Shown here: piece after piece, positions 57,335 to 64,000 of the stretch
Numbering within the stretch: the stretch's first letter is position 1
Layout: every line of letters starts with the position of its first letter
Assembly (NCBI RefSeq): GCF_001429185.1
Contig: NZ_LMIW01000012.1
Coordinates: 124,606-188,605, forward strand
DNA from: Terrabacter sp. Root85
GTDB taxonomy: Bacteria > Actinomycetota > Actinomycetes > Actinomycetales > Dermatophilaceae
DNA length: 64,000 nucleotides
Direction: 5' to 3'
The notes under the pieces: model-generated
The model's input: only the letters and a program-made list of their open reading frames with translations
Databases searched by the model: none
What the model was told of the DNA's origin: nothing
Translations under genes and position numbers: made by a program

Positions 57335-57431
57335 CCCTCGGGCAGGTATCCTTACCCGAGCCCCGGAACACGCGGGGGAGTGGCCGTCCGGCCCGACGAC
57401 CCCCGAGATCCCGACGATTTGGAGTGACCAC

Positions 57432-57677
57432 GTGGATGCGGTTCGCATCGTGCTTCAGGTCCTGCTGGTGCTGTCCAGCATGGTCCTGACCCTCTTCATC
57501 CTGCTGCACAAGGGCAAGGGTGGCGGCCTGTCCGACATGTTCGGCGGGGGCATGTCCACGTCGCTCGGTGGCTCATCGGTCGCCGAGCGCAACCTCGACC
57601 GCTTCACGGTGGCCGTGGCGCTCGTCTGGGCGACGGCGATCATCGGTCTGGGCCTCCTGGCCCGTTTCGCGAGCTGA
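57432..57677 (+). CDS. secG: Preprotein translocase subunit SecG
   Basis: 81 residues, two membrane segments (about 4-24 and 55-77) with the loop HKGKGGGLSDMFGGGMSTSLGGSSVAERNLDRFT that is diagnostic. It assists SecYE in protein export. GTG 57432 follows GGAG. Its place between tpiA and rbpA is typical of actinobacteria. Confidence 0.96.
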   Translation: MDAVRIVLQVLLVLSSMVLTLFILLHKGKGGGLSDMFGGGMSTSLGGSSVAERNLDRFTVAVALVWATAIIGLGLLARFAS

Positions 57678-57689
57678 GAGAAGGAACAG

Positions 57690-58040
57690 ATGGCCAGCGG
57701 TAACGCCATTCGTGGAAGCCGGGTCGGCGCCGGCCCGATGGGCGAGGCGGAGCGCGGCGACGCCGCCCCTCGCGTCCACATCTCCTACTGGTGCTCCAAC
57801 GGGCACGAGACCCGTCCGAGCTTCGCCGAGGAGCCCGGCATGGTCCTGCCCGAGACGTGGGACTGCCCGCGATGCGGGTTCCCGGCCGGCCAGGACAAGG
57901 ACAACCCCCCGGCCCCGCCGAAGGTCGAGCCCTACAAGACGCACCTGGCCTACGTGAAGGAGCGTCGCAGCGACGCCGACGGCGCCGCCATCCTCGACGA
58001 GGCCCTGAGCACGCTGCGCGAGCGCGGCCTCATCCAGTGA
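57690..58040 (+). CDS. rbpA: RNA polymerase-binding protein RbpA
   Basis: 116 residues. The N-terminal GNAIRGSRVGAGPMGE, the zinc-ribbon-like core YWCSNGHETRPSFA...WDCPRCGFPAG, and the sigma-binding C-terminus (TPYKTHLAYVKERRSDADGAAILDEALSTLRERG) fit RbpA, an actinobacterial activator that helps sigma-A open promoters. GAGAAGGA precedes ATG 57690. Confidence 0.97.
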   Translation: MASGNAIRGSRVGAGPMGEAERGDAAPRVHISYWCSNGHETRPSFAEEPGMVLPETWDCPRCGFPAGQDKDNPPAPPKVEPYKTHLAYVKERRSDADGAAILDEALSTLRERGLIQ

Positions 58041-58067
58041 CCCCTCGGGTCACCGGTGGGTGACCTG

Positions 58068-58108
58068 ACGACGAAGGGCCCGGGAGATCCTCCCGGGCCC
58101 TTCGTCGT
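58068..58108. terminator. Bidirectional terminator between rbpA and pgl
   Basis: A perfect stem of at least 18 bp (58068-58085 with 58091-58108) follows the rbpA stop by 27 bases and lies 40 bases beyond the convergent pgl stop. A GTATGCCGTC motif follows at 58112. Confidence 0.9.
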
Positions 58109-58147
58109 GTCGTATGCCGTCCGGTGCTGCGCGACCGGCCGCGTCGG

Positions 58148-58882
58148 TCAGTCGAGGGCCGAGGCCGCGTCGGCGTCGACGAGCCACAGGGTCGCGTCCG
58201 TGCCGGCAGGTCCGGCCGCGGGGACGTCCCAGCGGTCTGCACCCGGGACGAGCGCGGTCTCGACCGCCTCGGCCTTGTCGGCTCCGGACACGAGGAACCA
58301 CACCTCGTGGGAGCGCTCGAAGCACTCGAAGGTGAGGCTCACCCGGTCCGGTGGCGGCTTCGGCGAGTCGTGCACGGCGATCGCGATCGCGTCGGTCACC
58401 CGCTGGGCCGGGTGGTGCGGGAAGAGCGAGGCGACGTGACCGTCCGGGCCGACGCCGAAGAGCACGACGTCCCACGCCTTCTGGCCGTGCTCGCGGATCG
58501 TGCGGGCGTAGGCCACGGCGCTGGCCTCGGCGCTCTCCGAGGCGTCGGGACCGGCCACCCGGTGCACCTTCGCCGGGTCGAGTCCCAGCGCGCTGAGACC
58601 CGCCTCGTCGTTCTGGGTGTCGTTGCGGTCGGGGTCACCCGCCGGCAGGTAGCGCTCGTCGCCCCACCACACGCGTACCCGTGACCAGTCGACGGCCGAG
58701 CGGCCCGGCGTCGTCAGGACGGAGGCGATGATCGCCGATCCCATGGACCCGCCGGTGAGAGCCACCTGGGCCTCGGGATTGCGGGTCTGGGCGTCGATCA
58801 ACGCGGTGACGAACCGGGCCGCGGCGGCGTCGGCCAGGGACTGCTTGTCCGGGTGGACGACGACGCGCGGCTCGGCGGTCAC
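58148..58882 (-). CDS. pgl: 6-phosphogluconolactonase
   Basis: 244 residues of the NagB/DevB type: LTGGSMGSAIIASVL, WWGDERYLPAGDPDRNDTQN and FGVGPDGHVASLFPHHPA are clear. It hydrolyses 6-phosphogluconolactone, the second step of the oxidative pentose-phosphate pathway. GTG 58882 overlaps the opcA stop by four bases. It is the last gene of the operon. Confidence 0.95.
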   Translation of the reverse strand: MTAEPRVVVHPDKQSLADAAAARFVTALIDAQTRNPEAQVALTGGSMGSAIIASVLTTPGRSAVDWSRVRVWWGDERYLPAGDPDRNDTQNDEAGLSALGLDPAKVHRVAGPDASESAEASAVAYARTIREHGQKAWDVVLFGVGPDGHVASLFPHHPAQRVTDAIAIAVHDSPKPPPDRVSLTFECFERSHEVWFLVSGADKAEAVETALVPGADRWDVPAAGPAGTDATLWLVDADAASALD

Positions 58883-60324
58883 GAGGTCGCCGTCCCGCTC
58901 GCCGCCTTCGTGGCCGTGGTGGCCTTGCGAGCCGTCGCCTTGCGGGTGCCCGCCGTCGTCCGCGACGCGGCCTTCGTCGTGCTCTGGGCCGCGCCCGTCT
59001 TCGACGCACCCTTCGTCGCGGCGCTCCGGGTGGCCGACGTCGCGGCCGCCTTCGTCGTCGCCCGCTTGGCGGTGGCTTGCTTGGCAGTGGCCCGCTTGGC
59101 AGTCGCTGGCTTGGTCGGGGACGCCGTCCTGGCCGCCGTCGTGGCCGGGCTCGTCGACTCGGTCCCGGCCGCCTTCTTCCGGTTCTTGGCGGCTTGCTTC
59201 TCGCGGGGCGTCCGCTTGCCGGCGAGCTTGCGGACGGTGGCCGCGTGCACGTCGGCGGTCTCGGCGTGCTCGGGCGCCGGGGGAGCGGTGATCATCGCGC
59301 TGGCCTCCTGCGCCGACTCGTCGCGGCCGAGGCGGGCCGCGAGGCGACGCGACTCGGCGGGATCCGGAGCCTTGCCTGCCTTGGCCGCTGCGGCCGCGGT
59401 GAGGCGCACCGGCTGGAGCGCCGGGATGCCGTGCAGGAGCGAGTCCTCGTAGGCGTCGTCGGGGTCGAGGCGGCGCAGCTCGTCGGCCAGGCACTCGGGT
59501 AGCTCGCGTCGCGGCAGGCTGATCCGCCGGTCGGGCTGACCGGTCTGCGAGAGGGTGGCGACGTCGTCGCCGGGACGCACGAGGTCGATCGGACCGCTCT
59601 TGCGCTCGAGCCGCACCGAGCTGATCCCCGAGCCACGCGGTGTCGAGACCCGGTGCACGGGCACCTTGAGCCGCCGCGAGAGCCAGCCCGCGAGGAGGTC
59701 GGACGACGGCGAGTCGGGCGCACCGCTCACGACGGCGCCGGTGATCGGCTCGTAGGGCGGCTGGTCGAGCGCGGCCGCGAGCAGACCGCGCCAGCGGGTC
59801 AGCCGCGTCCATGCGATGTCGGTGTCGCCCGGCGCGTAGTTCGCCGCACGCTTCTTGAGCATGAGTCGCGGGTTGTGGTGCTCGGCGGCGTCGGTGATCC
59901 GACGCTGGGCCATCGCCCCGATGGGGTCCTTGGCGACGTCCGCGGGCGCCTGACCGGGCCACCACGCCACGATGGGGGAGTCGGGCAGCAGCAGCGGCAC
60001 GACGACGCTCGGGCCGTGGTTGGCGAGCGCGCCGTAGAGCCGGAGCACGACGATCTCGCTCGCGCCTGCGTCACCGCCGAGGCGGATCTGCGCGTCGAGG
60101 CGGTTCTTGCCCCGCCGGTCGCCGGGGATGACGACGATGATGCGGCAGGGGTGCTGGCGGCTCGCCTGGTTGGCGACCTCGATGGCGTGCCCGGCGTCGG
60201 TGTCCTCGACGACGACGACGAGCGTCAGCACCCGCCCCAGGGCCAGCGCGCCGACCTCGTTGCGCAGGCGCACGAGGGTCTTGCTGATCCCCGTTGTCGT
60301 GGTGTCGGTCAGGTCGCGGATCAC
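58879..60324 (-). CDS. opcA: Glucose-6-phosphate dehydrogenase assembly protein OpcA
   Basis: 481 residues. The OpcA domain (about 1-330) begins MIRDLTDTTTTGISKTLVRLRNE and holds PCRIIVVIPGD and DSPIVAWWPGQAPADVAKDPIG. It is required for active G6PDH in actinobacteria and cyanobacteria. A Lys/Ala/Thr-rich tail (about 350-481) with repeats such as TAKRATAKQATAKRATTK is an addition. GTG 60324 is chosen because it overlaps the zwf stop (GTGA); another GTG at 60336 is possible. Confidence 0.95.
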   Translation of the reverse strand: MIRDLTDTTTTGISKTLVRLRNEVGALALGRVLTLVVVVEDTDAGHAIEVANQASRQHPCRIIVVIPGDRRGKNRLDAQIRLGGDAGASEIVVLRLYGALANHGPSVVVPLLLPDSPIVAWWPGQAPADVAKDPIGAMAQRRITDAAEHHNPRLMLKKRAANYAPGDTDIAWTRLTRWRGLLAAALDQPPYEPITGAVVSGAPDSPSSDLLAGWLSRRLKVPVHRVSTPRGSGISSVRLERKSGPIDLVRPGDDVATLSQTGQPDRRISLPRRELPECLADELRRLDPDDAYEDSLLHGIPALQPVRLTAAAAAKAGKAPDPAESRRLAARLGRDESAQEASAMITAPPAPEHAETADVHAATVRKLAGKRTPREKQAAKNRKKAAGTESTSPATTAARTASPTKPATAKRATAKQATAKRATTKAAATSATRSAATKGASKTGAAQSTTKAASRTTAGTRKATARKATTATKAASGTATS

Positions 60325-61862
60325 GGCATCCTCCACGTTCGTCCGTCGCGTTCGAGCATGTGGTCCGCCGAGGGTGGACCCCAGGTGCCTGCGGGATACT
60401 GCTCCGGCTTGCCGGCCTTGGCCCAGTGCTTCATGAGCGGGTCGAGGATGCGCCAGGACGACTCGACCTCCTCGTGCCGTGGGAAGAGCGGCGGGTCACC
60501 GAGCAGCACGTCGAGGATGAGGCGTTCGTACGCCTCGGGCGAGGCCTCGGTGAACGACGAGCCGTAGCCGAAGTCCATCGTGACGTCGCGGACCTCCATC
60601 TGGGCGCCTGGCACCTTGGAACCGAAGCGGAGCGTGATCCCCTCGTCGGGCTGCACCCGGATGACGATGGCGTTCTGGCCGAGCTCCTCCGTGGCGGTGT
60701 GCTCGAAAGGCAGGTGCGGCGCCCGCTTGAAGACGACCGCGATCTCGGTCACGCGCTTGCCGAGACGCTTGCCCGTGCGGAGGTAGAACGGGACTCCGGC
60801 CCAGCGGCGGGTGTCGACCTCGAGCGTCACCGCGGCGAAGGTCTCGGTGACCGAGTTCGGGTCGACGCCGTCCTCGTCGAGGTAGCCGACGACCTCTTCG
60901 GCCCCCTGCCAGCCACCGGCGTACTGCCCCCGAGCGGCGCCCTTGTCGAGGTCTGCAGGGAGGCGGACCGCCGAGAGCACCTTCTCCTTCTCGGCGCGAA
61001 GGTCCTTGGCGTCGAAGGAGACCGGCTCCTCCATGGCCGTGAGAGCCAGGAGCTGGAGCAGGTGGTTCTGGATGACGTCGCGAGCCGCGCCGATGCCGTC
61101 GTAGTAGCCAGCCCGACCCGCGATGCCGATGTCCTCGGCCATGGTGATCTGCACGTGGTCGACGTAGTTCGCGTTCCAGACCGGCTCGAAGAGCTGGTTG
61201 GCGAAGCGCAGGGCGAGGAGGTTCTGGACCGTCTCCTTGCCGAGGTAGTGGTCGATGCGGAACACGGAGTCGGCGGGGAAGACGCCCTCGACGATCTCGT
61301 TGAGCTGCTGGGCGCTCTTGAGGTCGTGACCGAACGGCTTCTCGATGATGACCCGTCGCCAGCTGTCGCCCTCGGCGGTCGTCAGGCCGCATCGCTGGAG
61401 CTGTTCGCAGACCGTCGCGAAGAAGCCCGGCGGGATCGAGAGGTAGAAGGCGTGGTTGCCGCCGGTGCCGCGGTCCTGGTCGAGCTCCTCGACCGTCTTG
61501 GCGAGAAGGTCGAACGCCGCAGGGTCATCGAACGTGCCTGGCACGAAACGGAATCCTTCGGACAGGTTGCGCCACACGTCCTCGCTGAAAGGGGTGCGGG
61601 CGTGCTGCTTGACGGCGTCGTGGACCACTTGGCCGAAGTCCTGGGCGGCCCAGTCGCGCCGCGCGAAGCCGATGAGCGAGAAGCCCGGCGGCAGCAGTCC
61701 GCGGTTGGCGAGGTCGTAGATCGCCGGCATCAGCTTCTTGCGGGCGAGGTCGCCGGTCACCCCGAACAGCACGAGACCGCACGGTCCCGCGATGCGGGGG
61801 ATGCGCTTGTCCTCGGCGGTGCGCAGCGGGTTGTTCCCGTGCGCGATGCGTGCCGGGCTCAC
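60321..61862 (-). CDS. zwf: Glucose-6-phosphate 1-dehydrogenase
   Basis: 513 residues. NADP fold GLVLFGVTGDLARKKLMPAIYDLANRG (about 29-55), active-site RIDHYLGKETVQNL, VIIEKPFGHD and the C-terminal SWRILDPLMKHW are all present. It commits glucose-6-phosphate to the oxidative pentose-phosphate pathway and makes NADPH. GTG 61862 overlaps the pgi stop (GTGA). Confidence 0.98.
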   Translation of the reverse strand: MSPARIAHGNNPLRTAEDKRIPRIAGPCGLVLFGVTGDLARKKLMPAIYDLANRGLLPPGFSLIGFARRDWAAQDFGQVVHDAVKQHARTPFSEDVWRNLSEGFRFVPGTFDDPAAFDLLAKTVEELDQDRGTGGNHAFYLSIPPGFFATVCEQLQRCGLTTAEGDSWRRVIIEKPFGHDLKSAQQLNEIVEGVFPADSVFRIDHYLGKETVQNLLALRFANQLFEPVWNANYVDHVQITMAEDIGIAGRAGYYDGIGAARDVIQNHLLQLLALTAMEEPVSFDAKDLRAEKEKVLSAVRLPADLDKGAARGQYAGGWQGAEEVVGYLDEDGVDPNSVTETFAAVTLEVDTRRWAGVPFYLRTGKRLGKRVTEIAVVFKRAPHLPFEHTATEELGQNAIVIRVQPDEGITLRFGSKVPGAQMEVRDVTMDFGYGSSFTEASPEAYERLILDVLLGDPPLFPRHEEVESSWRILDPLMKHWAKAGKPEQYPAGTWGPPSADHMLERDGRTWRMP

Positions 61863-63499
61863 CCACGACCTCCCGCCAAGAGCACCGCGCGCAGCTGCGC
61901 GAGCCCTGCGTCGTGGTCGGTCAGGTGCAGCTGCAGCACGGGACGACCGTGGTCGGCGAGGACCGCGGCGTCGCCGCCCGCCTGCGAGGCGATGAAGTCA
62001 CCGAAGGTGAACTCGCGTCCGGGGATCGCGAGGTCCTCCTTGGGTGCCGTCGTGATCTGGAGGTAGACGCCCACCGCCGGGCCGCCCTTGTGGAACTGGC
62101 CGGTCGAGTGCAGGAAGCGCGGGCCCCAGCCGAACGTCGTCGGACGCTCCGTGCGACGGGCGAGCGGGACGCGGCACTCGGCGAGGTCGGCGTCGGCCAG
62201 CCGGTCGAGGTAGGCCATGACGGCGACGTAGCCGTGCTCCGGGTCGAGCTGCGCGAAGAGCGCGTCGAGGGCCGCGGGCACGGTCCGTGCGTCGCCGAGC
62301 CAGTCGCCCGACCCACCGAGCGTGCGGATCTCGATGGCGCCGTCCGTCGCGGCGGGGTCCGTGCTCGAGCCGGTTCCCTGGTCGAGCAGGGCGCGGGCGG
62401 CCTTCTTGGCGCTCTCGACGTCGGGCTGGTCGAAGGGGTTGATGCCGAGCAGGCGCCCGGCGACGGCGGTGGCCACCTCCCACAGGAGCAGCTGGGCACC
62501 CAGGGCGCCGCCCACGCGTACCTCCGACGCGACGTCGCCCGACGGGGCCGCCTCGCTGTCGGCGTCCACGAGACGCGCCACCGTGACGTCGGCCGCGGGC
62601 CAGGCCACCTCGGGGTCCTCGTCCCCACCGGCGACGACCGGCAGGACGCCGGTGCCGTTCTTGCCGGTGGACTCGGCGATGAGCTGCTCGGCCCAGTCGG
62701 CGAACCCGACGATGCCGGAGCCGTCGTCGACGAGAACGAGCTTGTCACGCAGGGGGTCGGTGCCCCCCATGGCGGCGCCGAGGCGCAGACCCGGGTTGGC
62801 GTCGTCGTCGGCGGCCAGCAGGTCGGCGACGGACTCGGCCTCGTCGAGGAGGGCCTCGACGTCGACGCCGGCGAGGCCGCTCGGCACGAGACCGAAGGCG
62901 GTCAGCGCCGAGTAGCGGCCACCGACGTCGGGGTCGGCGTTGACGACGCGATAGCCCTTGGCGCGGGACTCCTTGTCGAGCGGGCTGCCCGGGTCGGTGA
63001 CGATGACGATGCGCGACGCGGGGTCGATGCCGGCGTCGGTGAACGCCTGCTCGTAGGCACGGCGCTGGGAGTCGGTCTCGACCGTGGAGCCGGACTTGCT
63101 CGAGACGACGACCACGGTGTGGTCGAGGTCGTCGCCGAGGGCACGCCGGACGTAGTCGGGGTCGGACGAGTCGAGCACGACGAGCGGCTTGCCGGCCGTG
63201 GCGCAGATGACCTCCGGCGCGAGCGAGGAGCCGCCCATGCCGCAGAGCACGACGTGGGTCAGGCCCTGCTCGGCGAAGGAGTCGCGCAACGCCGCGATCT
63301 CGCCGACGAGGGGGCGCGAGGATCGCGGGAGGCCCACCCAGGACAGGCGGACCCGCGACTCGGACTCGGCGTCAGGACCCCACAGCGTGGCGTCCCGGGC
63401 GAAGAGGCGGCTCGCGACGGAGTCGTCGACGAGGCTCGGCACGTGCCTCCCGATCGCGTCCGCCGCTGCTCCTGCTGCGCTGACGGACAGCGAGCTCAT
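61859..63499 (-). CDS. pgi: Glucose-6-phosphate isomerase
   Basis: 546 residues. [59 protein letters not shown] and [20 protein letters not shown] identify a PGI of the type found joined to transaldolase in actinobacteria. It interconverts glucose-6-phosphate and fructose-6-phosphate. ATG 63499 overlaps the tal stop by four bases (ATGA). Confidence 0.95.
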   Translation of the reverse strand: MSSLSVSAAGAAADAIGRHVPSLVDDSVASRLFARDATLWGPDAESESRVRLSWVGLPRSSRPLVGEIAALRDSFAEQGLTHVVLCGMGGSSLAPEVICATAGKPLVVLDSSDPDYVRRALGDDLDHTVVVVSSKSGSTVETDSQRRAYEQAFTDAGIDPASRIVIVTDPGSPLDKESRAKGYRVVNADPDVGGRYSALTAFGLVPSGLAGVDVEALLDEAESVADLLAADDDANPGLRLGAAMGGTDPLRDKLVLVDDGSGIVGFADWAEQLIAESTGKNGTGVLPVVAGGDEDPEVAWPAADVTVARLVDADSEAAPSGDVASEVRVGGALGAQLLLWEVATAVAGRLLGINPFDQPDVESAKKAARALLDQGTGSSTDPAATDGAIEIRTLGGSGDWLGDARTVPAALDALFAQLDPEHGYVAVMAYLDRLADADLAECRVPLARRTERPTTFGWGPRFLHSTGQFHKGGPAVGVYLQITTAPKEDLAIPGREFTFGDFIASQAGGDAAVLADHGRPVLQLHLTDHDAGLAQLRAVLLAGGRG

Positions 63500-64000
63500 G
63501 CCGTCACCTTCTCCATCTCCGCGGTGACGCCGTCCAACAGCTCGCCCCACGCCTTCTCGAACTTGTCGACGCCCTCGGTCTCGAGCAGGTCGACGACCTC
63601 GTTGTACGAGACACCGACGCCCTCGAGGTCGTCGAGCACGTTGCCGGCCAGCTCGTAGCCGCCGGTCACCGTGTCGCCGTGGATGTCGCCGTGGTCGGCG
63701 GTCGCCTCGAGCGTCTTGCCGGGCATCGTGTTGACGACGTCGGCGGCGACGAGCTCGGTGACGTACATCGTGTCGGGGTAGGCCGGGTCCTTGACGCCGG
63801 TCGACGCCCAGAGCGGGCGCTGCACGTTCGCGCCGGCCTCGGCGAGCGAGCCCCAGCGCGGCGTCGAGAAGACCTCCTCGAAGGCCTGGTAGGCGAGGCG
63901 GGCGTTGGCGAGGCCGGCCTTGCCCTTGAGGGCGCGGGCCTCGTCGGTGCCGATGGCGTCGAGCCGCTTGTCGATCTCGGTGTCGACGCGGGAGACGAAG
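63496..64000 (-). CDS. tal: Transaldolase, 3' part (5' end outside window)
   Basis: 168 codons are visible; the frame is open to the end of the window. [44 protein letters not shown] is the conserved C-terminal half, with the Schiff-base Lys expected outside this stretch. Transaldolase exchanges three-carbon units in the non-oxidative pentose-phosphate branch. It is the start of tal-pgi-zwf-opcA-pgl, all with four-base overlaps, as one operon. Confidence 0.96.
   Translation of the reverse strand, partial: FVSRVDTEIDKRLDAIGTDEARALKGKAGLANARLAYQAFEEVFSTPRWGSLAEAGANVQRPLWASTGVKDPAYPDTMYVTELVAADVVNTMPGKTLEATADHGDIHGDTVTGGYELAGNVLDDLEGVGVSYNEVVDLLETEGVDKFEKAWGELLDGVTAEMEKVTA

Overview
The window is 64 kb of very G+C-rich DNA, dense with genes, and reads as the chromosome of an actinobacterium. 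RbpA, WhiA, OpcA, a mycothiol-dependent isomerase family protein, a CoaE with a C-terminal GrpB-like domain and many leaderless messages support this. Gene order (uvrC-rapZ-yvcK-whiA-gap-pgk-tpi-secG-rbpA facing tal-pgi-zwf-opcA-pgl; polA then rpsA) is usual for Micrococcales. My guess is the Intrasporangiaceae, from overall feel only. No rRNA, tRNA, CRISPR array, insertion sequence or prophage was seen.

Layout. 1-6.9 kb: the 3' end of polA, a membrane protein with a large secreted heptad-repeat protein, a methyltransferase on the minus strand, and rpsA. 7.08-17.6 kb: a sulfur-scavenging operon. A promoter is followed by a SAM-IV-type riboswitch and then a 27-residue leader peptide ending in SALCRP. 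Behind these lie an amino-acid-type ABC permease and ATPase, two substrate-binding lipoproteins, an FMN reductase fused to an acetyltransferase, an FAD/NAD(P) protein, two LLM flavin monooxygenases and a DUF1684 protein. 17.6-23.1 kb: ugpA-ugpE-ugpB-ugpC-ugpQ for glycerol-3-phosphate or glycerophosphodiester uptake. 23.2-27.2 kb: a TetR regulator with a palindromic operator, an F420/FMN-type oxidoreductase, coaE, a lipoate ligase with reordered domains and a YCII protein. 27.2-31.2 kb: uvrB, a YjbR-like protein, and a TerC exporter behind a yybP-ykoY (manganese) riboswitch. 31.2-38.3 kb: mixed accessory genes, including an MFS pump with a SoxR-like promoter and a papain-like peptidase paired with an orphan protein. 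38.5-41.6 kb: a two-component pair, a receiver/thioredoxin-reductase-like hybrid and a CNB-domain histidine kinase. 41.6-44.9 kb: a minus-strand operon of a GH15 glycosidase, a maleylpyruvate isomerase-like protein and an MBL hydrolase. 45-58 kb: uvrA, a Rieske protein, uvrC, rapZ, yvcK, whiA, gap, pgk, tpiA, secG and rbpA. 58.1-64 kb: the pentose-phosphate operon on the minus strand.

The most interesting region is 7.1-17.6 kb. Its gene content resembles the Bacillus subtilis ytmI operon (two binding proteins, N-acetyltransferase, flavin monooxygenases) that breaks down S-modified cysteines, but here it sits under two stacked sulfur sensors, one for SAM and one probably for cysteine. Other signals are a strongly over-represented decamer GTATGCCGTC, PafBC-type promoters at uvrA and uvrB, and frequent leaderless starts. 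All statements rest on reading the sequence; no database search was run.
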